NCBI GenBank assembly: GCA_027306955.1
Contig: DAHUXX010000043.1
Span: 1 to 21,737 of the forward strand
Length of the DNA stretch: 21,737 bases
Direction of reading: 5' to 3'
Source of the DNA: Acetobacteraceae bacterium
Lineage (GTDB): Bacteria; Pseudomonadota; Alphaproteobacteria; Acetobacterales; Acetobacteraceae
Shown here: in pieces, positions 14,118 to 21,737 of the stretch
Numbering within the stretch: the first letter of the stretch is position 1
Layout: each line of letters starts with the position of its first letter
Position numbers and translations under genes: made by a program
Notes under the pieces: generated by a model
The model's database searches: none
What the model saw: only the letters and a program-made list of their open reading frames with translations
What the model was told of the DNA's origin: nothing

Positions 14118-14608
14118 CAGCCCCCGACATGGCCGGTCCCGGCAAGACGGCGATCACCCTCGCCGTCAACGGCACCAGTCGCCAGCTGGAGCTGGAGCCG
14201 CGCACCACCCTCGCCGAGGCGCTGCGCAACGCGCTCGGCCTTACCGGGACCAAGATCGCCTGCGACCGCGGCGCCTGTTCCGCCTGCACCGTCTGGCTCA
14301 ACGGCCAGCCCGTGCTCTCCTGCATGGCGCTTGCGATCGACGCGGCGGGGCAGGAAATCACCACCATCGAGGGTCTCGCCCAGGGCGACGTCCTGCACCC
14401 GGTCCAGGAGGCTTTCATCGAGCACGACGCCATGCAGTGCGGCTTCTGCACCCCCGGCATGGTGATGAGCTGTGCGGCCCTGCTGGAGCGCGACCCGCAC
14501 CCGGATGCCGCGGCGGTGCGCGATGCCATCGCCGGCCATTACTGCCGCTGCGGCACCTACCCGCACGTCGTTGCGGCCACCCTCGCCGCCGCGGAGCGCA
14601 AGCCATGA
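14114..14608 (+). CDS. Molybdenum hydroxylase [2Fe-2S] subunit (XdhA/CoxS-like)
   Basis: 164 residues, the electron-transfer subunit. The plant-ferredoxin-type cluster is bound by Cys50, Cys55, Cys58 and Cys70 (CDRGACSACTVWLNG, then C). The second, helical-domain cluster is bound by Cys109 and Cys112 (CGFCTPGM) and Cys144 and Cys146 (CRCGTY). There is no Tat signal, unlike the periplasmic PaoA, so the complex is probably cytoplasmic. The start at 14114 is preferred for the normal short N-terminus before ITLAVNG. In-frame ATGs at 14039 and 14129 exist and the ribosome binding site is weak. It overlaps the Mo subunit by ATGA (14605-14608). Confidence 0.95.
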   Translation: MTAPDMAGPGKTAITLAVNGTSRQLELEPRTTLAEALRNALGLTGTKIACDRGACSACTVWLNGQPVLSCMALAIDAAGQEITTIEGLAQGDVLHPVQEAFIEHDAMQCGFCTPGMVMSCAALLERDPHPDAAAVRDAIAGHYCRCGTYPHVVAATLAAAERKP

Positions 14609-16917
14609 CCGCGACCCGCACGGTAACCTTCCCCGCCGGCATCGTGGAGGCGGGGCTGGGCACGGTCACGCGCGAGATCCCGGCGAGCGAGCCGCCACCC
14701 TGGCCGCCCAACGCGGAGCTGACCTGGATCGGCAAGGACGTGCCGCGGCTGAACGGCCGCGAAAAGGTGACCGGCGCCACGCGCTACACGGTCGATATCC
14801 GTCTGCCCGGCATGCTGCACGCGCGCTTCCTGCGCTCGCCGCTGCCAAGCGCCGAACTGCGCAAGCTCGACACCAGTGCTGCGGCCGCGCTCGCCGGCGT
14901 GCGCGCCGTCGTCGTCCTCGCGCGGTCTGGCGACAGGTTGCGCTACGCCGGCCAGCCCGTTGCCGCCGTCGCCGCCGTCTCGCCCGGGGTCGCGGGGGAG
15001 GCGCTGGCCGCGATCGACGCCGAGTTTCGCCCACTGCCCTTCGTCGTCGACATGGACGAGGCGCGCGCGCCGGACGCCCCGCTGGTCTATGACGAGGCCT
15101 CGGTGCCCAAGGGCAATCCCTCGGGCTTCCCCGCCGCCCCCGGTCTGCCGGTCGTGGGCAATGTGCGCGGCCCCGCCGTGGTGCGGCGCGGCGACCCGGC
15201 GCAGGGCTTTGCCGCCGCGGATATCGTCGTGGAGGGCGAGTACCGCACCCAGGTCCAGACGCATTCCTGCCTCGAGCCGCACGCCATCGTCGCCGATTGG
15301 CGCGCGGACGGGCTCACCGTCTACATGTCCACGCAATTCACCTCCGGCGTGCGGCAGGAACTCGCGGCGCTGTTCGGCCTGCCGCTCAACCGCGTGCGGG
15401 TCGTGGTGGACGGCATGGGCGGCGGCTTCGGCTCCAAGTCCCAGCTCGGCGTCTATGGCCGGACCGCGGTGGAACTCTCGCGCCTGGCCGGCTTGCCGGT
15501 CCGCCTCGCGCTCAACCGCCACGAGGAGCAGACCGACGCCGGCAACCGCCCCGGCACGTCCCAGCGCGTGCGCCTTGGCGCCAAGCGCGACGGCACGCTC
15601 ACGGCACTCGCGATCGAGAGCCACGGAACCGCGGGCGTCGCGCTCGGCGCCGGCATCGGCTTCTTCGCCGAGCGCATCTACACCTGCCCGAACTTCGAGA
15701 CCCTGCAGCACGACGTGTTCGTCAACGCCGGCCCGGGCTGCGCCATGCGCGGCCCCGGCAACACGCCCGGCGCCCATGGGCTGGAACAGGCGATCGATAC
15801 GCTCGCTGAACGGCTCGGGCTCGACCCGCTGGCGCTGCGCGACCGCATCGACCCGAGCAAGGCACGCCGCGAGGAACGGCGGATCGGCGCCGAGCGTATC
15901 GGCTGGAGCCGCCGCCACGCTCCTGGTGCCGACCCGGGGCCGGTCAAGCGCGGGCTGGGCGTCGCGCAGTCGTTATGGATGAGCAACGTCCAGACCAACG
16001 TCGCCTGCGAGGTGCGCGTGCTTCGCGACGGCTCGGTCGAGGCGCTGTCGAGCGTGCAGGATATCGGCACCGGCATCGGCACCGTGATGGCGCAGGTCGT
16101 GGCCGAGGTGCTGGGCCTGCGGCCGGCTGAGATCACGGTGCGCATCGGCGACACCGAGTTTCCTCCCGGCGGCCCCTCCTACGGCAGCCGCACCACGGCC
16201 TCAATCACGCCGCCGCTGCGCACAGCGGCCACGCGCGTGCTCGCCGAACTTGGGCGCGAGGCCGCGCGCATGCTCAACGCCGCGCCTGAGGAGCTGGAGG
16301 CGCGCGACGGACGGCTCCGGGTGAAGAGCGATCCCGCTCGCTCCCTCGCTTTCCGCGATGCCGCCGCCCTGCTGCGCACGGATCGTATCAGCGCCGTCGA
16401 ATCCCGTGCCGACGACTACCCCGGCTTCCGCCGACGGATGCCGGACGCGGCCATGGCGCTCGAGGACCTCGGCGGGGTGCAGTTCGCCGAGGTCGCGGTG
16501 GATACCGAGACCGGCGCCATCCACGTCGAGCGTGTCGTCGCGGTGCACGATTGCGGCCGGCCGATGAACCGGCTGCTGCTGGAAAGCCAGGTGCAGGGCG
16601 GCGTGCTGATGGGCGTCTCCTACGCACTGCTGGAACGCCGCGTGATGGACCGCCGCACCGGCCTGATGGTCAATGCGGACCTGGAACATTACAAGCTTGC
16701 GGGCGCGCATGACACGCCGGAGATCGAGGTGGTGATCCTGGAAAATCTGCAGGGCAGCAGCGCCACTGACGCCTACGGCATCGCGGAGCCCGCCAACATC
16801 GCGACCGCGCCCGCGATCGCGAACGCCGTCTACAACGCGATCGGCGTGCGCCTCGCCTCGCTGCCGATGACACCGGACGCGGTGCTCGCGGCACTTGGCA
16901 AGACAGGGCGGAGCTGA
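14605..16917 (+). CDS. Molybdenum hydroxylase catalytic (molybdopterin) subunit, xanthine dehydrogenase family
   Basis: 770 residues, normal for the large subunit that hydroxylates a C-H bond of an N-heterocycle or aldehyde with water at a Mo=S centre. The N-terminal a/b-hammerhead domain includes PRLNGREKVTGATRYTVDI (48-66). Cofactor-binding signatures are GMGGGFGSKSQLG (270-282), CAMRGPGNTPG (379-389) and VQDIGTGIGTVMAQ (484-497). The catalytic base is Glu728 in YGIAEPANI. The ribosome binding site GGAG is eight bases before the start, and translation is coupled to the [2Fe-2S] gene by ATGA. The spacing to the FAD subunit is 4 bp. Maturation needs the cytosine-dinucleotide or plain Mo cofactor and an XdhC-type sulfurase chaperone; none is in this window. 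Substrate class is unknown. Confidence 0.96.
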   Translation: MTATRTVTFPAGIVEAGLGTVTREIPASEPPPWPPNAELTWIGKDVPRLNGREKVTGATRYTVDIRLPGMLHARFLRSPLPSAELRKLDTSAAAALAGVRAVVVLARSGDRLRYAGQPVAAVAAVSPGVAGEALAAIDAEFRPLPFVVDMDEARAPDAPLVYDEASVPKGNPSGFPAAPGLPVVGNVRGPAVVRRGDPAQGFAAADIVVEGEYRTQVQTHSCLEPHAIVADWRADGLTVYMSTQFTSGVRQELAALFGLPLNRVRVVVDGMGGGFGSKSQLGVYGRTAVELSRLAGLPVRLALNRHEEQTDAGNRPGTSQRVRLGAKRDGTLTALAIESHGTAGVALGAGIGFFAERIYTCPNFETLQHDVFVNAGPGCAMRGPGNTPGAHGLEQAIDTLAERLGLDPLALRDRIDPSKARREERRIGAERIGWSRRHAPGADPGPVKRGLGVAQSLWMSNVQTNVACEVRVLRDGSVEALSSVQDIGTGIGTVMAQVVAEVLGLRPAEITVRIGDTEFPPGGPSYGSRTTASITPPLRTAATRVLAELGREAARMLNAAPEELEARDGRLRVKSDPARSLAFRDAAALLRTDRISAVESRADDYPGFRRRMPDAAMALEDLGGVQFAEVAVDTETGAIHVERVVAVHDCGRPMNRLLLESQVQGGVLMGVSYALLERRVMDRRTGLMVNADLEHYKLAGAHDTPEIEVVILENLQGSSATDAYGIAEPANIATAPAIANAVYNAIGVRLASLPMTPDAVLAALGKTGRS

Positions 16918-16921
16918 GGCC

Positions 16922-17929
16922 ATGAACCGGTTCGCCTACGCCAACCCCGCGACACTCGCCGAGGCCGCCGCCACGACCGGCCTGGTCGCGCAGGCCATGG
17001 TCACGCTGGACGAGGGCGCCGTGCTCAAGGCCGGCGGCATTGACTTGCTCGACCTGCTGAAATCGGAACTGCTGACGCCCTCCGTCGTCGTCAACCTGCG
17101 CGCCATCAAGGGCCTTGACGTCATCGCGCAGGACGCGACGGGCAACCTCTCCATCGGCGCCATGGCGACGCTCGCCGAGGTTGCCGCGCATCCGCTGGTC
17201 CGCGCTTCCTACCCCGCCCTCGCGACCGCCATCGCCGGCGCCGCGGGCCCGCAGTTGCGCAACGTCGCGACCATCGGCGGCAACCTGCTGCAACGCCCGC
17301 ATTGCTGGTACCTGCGCTCACCCGCCCATCATTGCCTGCGCAAGGGCGGCGGCCATTGCTTCGCCATCCGCGGCGAGAACCAGTACCACGCGATCTTCGA
17401 CAACCACGCCTGCGCCATCGTGCATCCCTCGACCGCCGCGACGGCACTCGTCGCGCTCAAGGCGGAGGTCGAGCTCCACGAGGCGCAGGGCGCCGTGCGC
17501 CGCCTGCCACTCGAGGATTTCTTCGTCGGCCCCGATGATGACATCCAGCGGGAAAATGCGCTGCGCCCGCGCGAGGTGCTGACGGCGATCCGCCTCCGCA
17601 AGCCCCCGGCCAGCACGCGCATGGCGCATCTGCGCCAGGGGGAGAAGGCTGGCTTCGACTGGCCGCTCGCCGACGTCGCGGTGGTGCTCACGCTCGATCT
17701 GGAGGGCATCTGCCGCGAAGTCTGCGTTGTGCTGGGCGCCGCCGCGCCCGTGCCCCACCGCGCCCGCGCCGCCGAGCAGGCGCTGCTAGGCCAGCGCCTC
17801 GACGACGCCACGGCCAGCGACGCCGCCAGGGCCGCGCTGCGTGGCGCCACGCCCCTCAGCCACAACGACTACAAGCTGGCGCTTTTCGAAACCCTGGTGC
17901 GCCGCGCTATCCTCGCGACCCTGGCCTAA
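16922..17929 (+). CDS. Molybdenum hydroxylase FAD subunit with a predicted extra [4Fe-4S] site (PaoB-like)
   Basis: 335 residues of the CoxM/XdhB FAD-binding family, which passes electrons to the final acceptor. The FAD loop is VATIGGNLLQR (115-125). Directly after it are Cys128 (HCWYLR), Cys138, Cys146 and Cys164 (DNHACAIVHPS). Simple CoxM-type subunits lack this set. E. coli PaoB (YagS) has a similarly placed four-cysteine [4Fe-4S] site with the same closing C-x-A-x-x-x-P-S pattern. I therefore infer four redox centres in the whole complex beyond Mo: two [2Fe-2S], one [4Fe-4S] and FAD. The start at 16922 has GGAG eight bases upstream. The gene order S-L-M is unlike paoABC, which is S-M-L. 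Its stop overlaps the convergent oxidoreductase by 4 bp. Confidence 0.94.
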   Translation: MNRFAYANPATLAEAAATTGLVAQAMVTLDEGAVLKAGGIDLLDLLKSELLTPSVVVNLRAIKGLDVIAQDATGNLSIGAMATLAEVAAHPLVRASYPALATAIAGAAGPQLRNVATIGGNLLQRPHCWYLRSPAHHCLRKGGGHCFAIRGENQYHAIFDNHACAIVHPSTAATALVALKAEVELHEAQGAVRRLPLEDFFVGPDDDIQRENALRPREVLTAIRLRKPPASTRMAHLRQGEKAGFDWPLADVAVVLTLDLEGICREVCVVLGAAAPVPHRARAAEQALLGQRLDDATASDAARAALRGATPLSHNDYKLALFETLVRRAILATLA

Positions 17930-19539
17930 ACCCGCCGGCGCCGCACGTCGCGCAGGATCTCGCGCGCCGCGTTGTACCCCGGCGCGCCGGTGACGCCGCC
18001 GCCCGGATGCGTGCCGGACCCGCACATGTAAAGTCCCGGCAGCGGGCCGCGGTAATCCGCATGCCCCAGCACCGGCCGTGCCGAGAAAATCTGATCGAGC
18101 GCGAGGACACCGTGCATGATGTCGCCGCCCACGAGACCGAACGTTCGTTCCAGATCCAGAGGCGAATAAGCGACGCGCCCCAGCACGGAGTCCTTGAACC
18201 CAGGCGCCGCGCGCTCGACCGTTTCGATCATGAGGTCGGCGACCTCGTCACGATGCTCGTCCCAGCTGCGTCCGTCCGGCAGTTCCGGCGCCACGTGCTG
18301 GCAGAACAGGCTCGCGACGTGGCGGCCTTCCGGTGCGAGCGTGCTATCGAGTGTGGACGGGATCAGCATTTCCACGATCGGCTCGCGTGACCAGCCGAGG
18401 CGGCGTGCATCCTGGTAGGCGCGGTCGAAATAGCCAAGCGAGGGCCCGATGATCATGCCGGCGGTGAGATGCTCGCCAGGCTCGGGCAGGCAGGTGAAGC
18501 GCGGCAGTTCCGCGAGTGCCACGTTCATGCGGAACGTGCCGGAGCCACAACGATAGCGCGCCATGCGCTCGCGGAAATCCGCCGGCAGCGCATCGGCCGC
18601 GACCAGCCGCGTGAACAGGAGCTTCGGGTTGAGGTTGGAGGCGACGGCGCGGGAACGCAGCATCCGCCCGCTTTGGCTGGCAACGCCGACGGCATGGCCG
18701 CGTTCAAGGATCACCTCGCGCGCCGCGTCGCCGAGCAGGATCTCGACACCCTTGGCCGCGCACGCCTTCGCCATCGCCTGCGTGATGGCACCCATGCCGC
18801 CGATCGCGTGCCCCCACACGCCTTTGCGCCCGTTCGTTTCGCCGAAGCAGTGATGCAGCAGCACATAGGCCGTGCCAGGCGAATACGGGCTGGCATAGGT
18901 GCCGACGATGCCGTCGAACCCCAGCACCGCCTTGATCGGATCGCTCTCGAACCAACCATCGAGCATGTCGCCCGCCGACTGGCCGAACAGCGCCAGGAGA
19001 TCGCGCCGCGCCCCGACGTCGAGCCCGGCGAGGCGCCGGCCCAGCGGCAGCACACGCAGCACCTCGCGAAGCCCCGCGGCCCAGCCGCCCGGCGCCGCGT
19101 TGGGCGGCGTTTCCAGCAGCGTCTCGCGCGCCAGGTCCGCGAGCACGCCGAGGCGCGCGTCATAGGCATCGAGCCGCTCGGCATCGCGGGTCGAAAACTT
19201 CGCCACTTCCGCCTTGGTGCGCCCCGCGCCCGTTGCGAGATAGCGCCGGTCGTCCAGCGGCAGGAAATTCTGCACCTTGCGGTCCACGACCCGCAGCCCG
19301 TGCCCCGCGAGATCCATGTCCGCGATGACCGTGGGGTTGAGGAGCGAGACCGTGTAGCTCGCGGTCGAGTTGCGGAAGCCCGGGTGGAACTCCTCCGTCA
19401 CCGCCGCTCCGCCCACCACGTCGCGCCGCTCCAGCACTGTCACCTTGAGCCCGGCTCGCGCCAGGTAGAAGGCGCAGACGAGGCCGTTATGCCCCGCGCC
19501 GATGACGAGGACGTCGCAGTTCAGCTCGTTCGCGCTCAT
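17926..19539 (-). CDS. FAD-dependent oxidoreductase, phytoene-desaturase/PYROXD2-like
   Basis: 537 residues, matching the amine-oxidase/phytoene-desaturase superfamily. The N-terminal Rossmann motif is VIGAGHNGL with GxGxxG at 14-19, and Glu37 in LERR binds the ribose. VVGGAAVTEEFHPGFRNS (41-58) is characteristic of the PYROXD2-like branch. The C-terminal FAD segment YMCGSGTHPGGGVTGAPGYN runs over about 504-523. The start at 19539 has GGAGCAAGGG directly upstream; the frame is open to 19620. Members have no settled reaction; desaturation or oxidation of a C-C or C-N bond is likely. There is no signal peptide. It is convergent with the Mo-hydroxylase operon with a 4-bp overlap, so it is a separate transcript. 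Confidence 0.92.
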   Translation of the reverse strand: MSANELNCDVLVIGAGHNGLVCAFYLARAGLKVTVLERRDVVGGAAVTEEFHPGFRNSTASYTVSLLNPTVIADMDLAGHGLRVVDRKVQNFLPLDDRRYLATGAGRTKAEVAKFSTRDAERLDAYDARLGVLADLARETLLETPPNAAPGGWAAGLREVLRVLPLGRRLAGLDVGARRDLLALFGQSAGDMLDGWFESDPIKAVLGFDGIVGTYASPYSPGTAYVLLHHCFGETNGRKGVWGHAIGGMGAITQAMAKACAAKGVEILLGDAAREVILERGHAVGVASQSGRMLRSRAVASNLNPKLLFTRLVAADALPADFRERMARYRCGSGTFRMNVALAELPRFTCLPEPGEHLTAGMIIGPSLGYFDRAYQDARRLGWSREPIVEMLIPSTLDSTLAPEGRHVASLFCQHVAPELPDGRSWDEHRDEVADLMIETVERAAPGFKDSVLGRVAYSPLDLERTFGLVGGDIMHGVLALDQIFSARPVLGHADYRGPLPGLYMCGSGTHPGGGVTGAPGYNAAREILRDVRRRRV

Positions 19540-19876
19540 CCCTTGCTCCGATTGCGCGCCGACCCAACGCCGGCGCCCACGTGCGTCCACCCCCCGGGGA
19601 TTGCCGCTCACGACCCGCACCCCGGGCGGCCGACCGCTTGTCCCGCTTCATCGCCCGCGGCCTCTTTTTCACCCCTGCCGCAAAGCGATGCAACCTGACC
19701 CCGGAACTGTCGGTGATGCCGTCACCCGCGCCCGAAGCGCGGCCGCCGGCGGGCTTGCCGAAGGCGAAGGTTGACCCACATCATTGCGCGCTCCGTGGCG
19801 ATCGCCGATGCATAACGCGCCCGCGCCGGAACACAGGCGCGGCCCGGGTGCGCTCGGCAACTGTGAGGGGGCGCTG
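19540..19876. other. 337-bp divergent intergenic region without a visible gene
   Basis: Lies between the oxidoreductase (-) and the DUF3775 gene (+). It holds a 10-bp perfect palindrome GGCGATCGCC (19797-19806) and TTGACC (19771-19776), which has no acceptable -10 downstream. The DUF3775 frame is open upstream to 19784 with an ATG at 19808, but the better start is at 19877. No promoter can be assigned with confidence. Confidence 0.4.
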
Positions 19877-20311
19877 ATGCTGGAAGAACTTGACGTGCTG
19901 GAGGCGCGGCGCCTCGCCGACCTCGCCGAGGATGCCCAGAAGGTGCGGGGCCGTCTCCTGCAGGGCGTCCGCGCGGCGGACCTCGGGGAGCCGTCGCCCG
20001 CCCGCGGAACACATAATCCGGGCGCGACCCTGCCGCTGGAGGGCGTGCTGGCGGAGACGCCGGAATACCGCGCGCTGCGCGGAGCGGTCGAACGGCTGCC
20101 GCACGAGATACGGGCCAAGCTCTGGGTGACCACCCAAATCGGCCGGGGCGATCTGACGATCAACGACAGCGAGGGGGCGCTGGAAGCGGCGGAGTTGCTT
20201 CGCGACGAGGAGCTTCTGGCGAATATGCTGGCCGAGGCCGACCTGCACGACTGCCTGCGCAAGGGCTTGTTCGTGCTGGGCGAGACGACGCTGCCAGGCG
20301 ATGGCGGATGA
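19877..20311 (+). CDS. DUF3775-family protein
   Basis: 144 residues, soluble and mostly helical. The C-terminal half matches what I know of DUF3775: ALRGAVERLPHEIRAKLWV, then IGRGDLTINDSEGALEAAEL, then LHDCLRKGLFVLGE. Function is unknown; these small proteins are common in Alphaproteobacteria. The N-terminal part (1-35) is a charged helix. The start at 19877 is chosen for GAGGGGG five bases upstream; a start at 19808 would add 23 residues with no family match. The last 11 bp overlap the helix-hairpin-helix gene, so the two are co-translated. Confidence 0.87.
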   Translation: MLEELDVLEARRLADLAEDAQKVRGRLLQGVRAADLGEPSPARGTHNPGATLPLEGVLAETPEYRALRGAVERLPHEIRAKLWVTTQIGRGDLTINDSEGALEAAELLRDEELLANMLAEADLHDCLRKGLFVLGETTLPGDGG

Positions 20312-21225
20312 GCTGACGGCCGCGCCGGCCGCGGAGCCGCGCGCGACGGAGCGGAGCAATGCCTGGATCGCCGAACGGCTGCGCCAGGCGGCGAGCCTGT
20401 TGGTTGCGCAGGGCGCCAATCCGTTCCGGGTCGGCGCCTATCGTCGCGCCGCCGACACGATCGACCGCCTGGAGAAAGATCTGCGTGCGGTCGCGCAGGC
20501 GGGCGGGCAGCCGGCGCTCGACGTGATCCCCGGCATCGGCCCCTCGATCGCCGGCGCGATCATGGAGATGCTGGCGACGGGGCAATGGGGCTTTCTCAAC
20601 CGGCTGAAGGGAACCGCCGACCCCGAGGCACTGTTCTGCTCCGTGCCCGGCATCGGTCCCGGCCTCGCGCACCGGCATTCAGCAGGAACTGGCCCTCGAT
20701 TCGTTGGAGGCGCTGGAGCTTGCGGCGCATGACGGAAGCCTCGCGCGTGTGCCCGGCTTCGGCCCGCGGCGCGTAAGCATCGTGCGGGACGCCCTGGCCA
20801 ACATGCTCAGCCGGCTTCGGCCTGCGGTAACGCGGGTCGCGGACGAGCCGTCCGTCGACGTGTTGCTGGATGTGGACCGGGAGTATCGCGACAAGGCCAA
20901 CCGCGGCGTGTTGCGCAAGATCGCGCCCAGGCGCTTCAACCCTGGCGGCGAGGCCTGGTTGCCGGTGCTGCACGCCAGCCGCGGCACCTGGCAGTTCACC
21001 GCGCTGTTTTCCAACACTGCCCGCGCGCACGAGGTGCAGCGCAACCAGGATTGGGTGGTGATCTACTTTCATCACGACACGCAGCCGGAAGGCCGTCGTA
21101 CCGTCGTGACGGAGACGCGGGGGCCGATGCGCGGACAGCGCGTCGTGCGCGGCCGCGAGGCGGAATGCCTGGCCGAGGTGCCATCGCCGCGTGCGAAGCC
21201 GGAGACGTCGCCTGAAGCGACGTGA
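20301..21225 (+). pseudogene. Helix-hairpin-helix (PolX N-terminal-like) protein broken by a +1 frameshift
   Basis: The first frame (from 20301) encodes a PolX-like N-domain, SNAWIAERLRQAASLLVAQG, with helix-hairpin-helix motifs VIPGIGPS (75-82) and SVPGIGPG (114-121). It loses homology after LAHR at residue 125. The next frame continues exactly from base 20677: IQQELALDSLEALEL, a third hairpin VPGFGPRR, and a C-terminal domain with RGTWQFTALFSNTARAHE and DWVVIYFHHD. One extra C at about 20676 explains the break; without it the gene is a clean 307-residue ORF. The first frame as sequenced would stop at 20732. The intact family is thought to bind DNA. A recent pseudogene and a sequencing error fit equally well, since both halves keep coding character. 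Its ATG overlaps the end of the DUF3775 gene by 11 bp. Confidence 0.85.
21205..21223. terminator. Hairpin between convergent genes, possible bidirectional terminator
   Basis: ACGTCGC (21205-21211), loop CTGAA, GCGACGT (21217-21223): a perfect seven-pair stem whose 3' arm runs into the stop codon of the helix-hairpin-helix gene. It lies 14 bp beyond the stop of the convergent CapA-like gene. No T-run follows on either strand, so it may act with Rho or as a 3'-end stabiliser. Confidence 0.4.
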
Positions 21226-21237
21226 GATCGCGGCCGG

Positions 21238-21737
21238 TTACCACCTCAGGGACAGGCGTCTGTCGCTTTCCGCCACGATGCTCGTGCCCGTCCGGCGGCA
21301 CTGGCGGTCGAGACGCTTCGCCAACCAATGCGTATCTGCATCGGATGCGCGGTTCAGCCGGAACCGGCGGATCTGGAATGGAAGGACGTCGAGGGCAGCG
21401 AGCCGGCCGGTGGCCCCTTTGACGGTGACGAGATAGAGGCCGACGAGATCGCCGCGGAAATCCTCGTGGTTGCTGATCCCCTCGTAGTCGTTCAGGAAGT
21501 CGCCGGCGCCGTACAGGATGAGTCGCTCGTTGTGGACCTCCATCCCCTTGGGGTGATGCGAGGAGTGACCGAAGACGAGATCGAAACCGCCGGCATCGAC
21601 GAGGGCGTGGGCGAATTTCCGCAACCGCCTCGGTATTGCGTAGCCCCAGTTGGGGCCCCAATGCAGCGAGACGATCGCGAGGTCGCCGGCGCGGCGCAAG
21701 CGGCGGACTGGTTCGCCGAGACCGGCGGCGGTCTTCT
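21238..21737 (-). CDS. CapA-family metallophosphoesterase-like protein (C-terminal part, cut by window edge)
   Basis: 165 residues are visible; the start lies beyond 21737. The CapA/PgsA family has a calcineurin-like fold and is linked to poly-gamma-glutamate or capsule synthesis, though most members are uncharacterised. Visible motifs are IVSLHWGPNWGY (HWG), a metal-site motif FGHSSHHPKG where GHHPHV is usual, and ILYGAGDFLNDYEG, the family's GNF-D motif. A TTG codon at 21699 lies inside the domain and is not the start. The GHSSH variant defines a branch distinct from classical PgsA. It is convergent with the broken helix-hairpin-helix gene with a 12-bp gap. Nothing links it to the catabolic genes. 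Confidence 0.88.
   Translation of the reverse strand, partial: KTAAGLGEPVRRLRRAGDLAIVSLHWGPNWGYAIPRRLRKFAHALVDAGGFDLVFGHSSHHPKGMEVHNERLILYGAGDFLNDYEGISNHEDFRGDLVGLYLVTVKGATGRLAALDVLPFQIRRFRLNRASDADTHWLAKRLDRQCRRTGTSIVAESDRRLSLRW

Noticed and set aside
18469..19698. Plus-strand open frame opposite the FAD oxidoreductase
   Set aside because: The composition is typical of an antisense frame and there is no ribosome binding site. The minus strand has intact FAD motifs from end to end.
19771..19799. TTGACC as the -35 of the DUF3775 gene
   Set aside because: The sequence 17-18 bp downstream (CGTGGC / GTGGCG) is not a -10.
1..21737. Mobile element, CRISPR, tRNA, prophage or toxin-antitoxin content
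   Set aside because: I looked for terminal inverted repeats, transposase motifs (DDE, HUH), repeat-spacer periodicity, CCA-ended cloverleaf genes and small paired ORFs and found none that can be supported.

Overview
The window is very GC-rich with tightly packed genes. Its families (Bug/TctC-type tripartite tricarboxylate transporter, IclR regulator, three-subunit molybdenum hydroxylase, DUF3775 protein, helix-hairpin-helix protein) suggest an alphaproteobacterium, perhaps Acetobacteraceae or a relative. That placement is inference from gene content and composition; no rRNA or other marker gene is present. I see no tRNA, rRNA, CRISPR array, transposase or integrase.

Layout. (1) 1-3198: amide/peptide-bond chemistry: an amidase-signature enzyme cut by the left edge (-), a proline-iminopeptidase-like alpha/beta hydrolase (+) and a gamma-glutamyltransferase-family enzyme (-) whose glutamate-binding residues look altered. 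(2) 3460-6496: a complete tctCBA-type transporter operon (+). (3) 6384-8494: an IclR regulator (-), overlapping the 3' end of tctA, divergent from an enolase-superfamily (MLE-type) enzyme (+). (4) 8511-13847: a four-gene operon on the minus strand, read in the order carboxyltransferase, ADP-forming acyl-CoA synthetase, 73-residue biotin carrier, biotin carboxylase. (5) 14061-17929: a plus-strand operon for a molybdenum hydroxylase in the order [2Fe-2S], Mo, FAD subunit, preceded by a possible 18-codon leader ORF. The FAD subunit has four cysteines arranged like a PaoB-type [4Fe-4S] site. (6) 17926-19539: a PYROXD2/phytoene-desaturase-like FAD oxidoreductase (-). (7) 19877-21737: unrelated-looking genes: a DUF3775 protein, a helix-hairpin-helix (PolX-like) protein broken by a single-base frameshift, and the C-terminal part of a CapA-family phosphoesterase.

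Together, regions 1-6 look like an assembled catabolic region. An unknown organic acid or amide could be imported by the TTT system, hydrolysed by amidase-type enzymes, oxidised by the Mo hydroxylase and FAD oxidoreductase, rearranged by the enolase-superfamily enzyme, activated to a CoA thioester by the NDP-forming synthetase and carboxylated by the biotin enzyme. No substrate can be read from the sequence. The most interesting candidate for an undescribed system is the operon that joins a complete biotin-dependent acyl-CoA carboxylase to its own ADP-forming acid-CoA ligase, divergent from a molybdenum hydroxylase and sharing a 266-bp control region with a clear palindrome.
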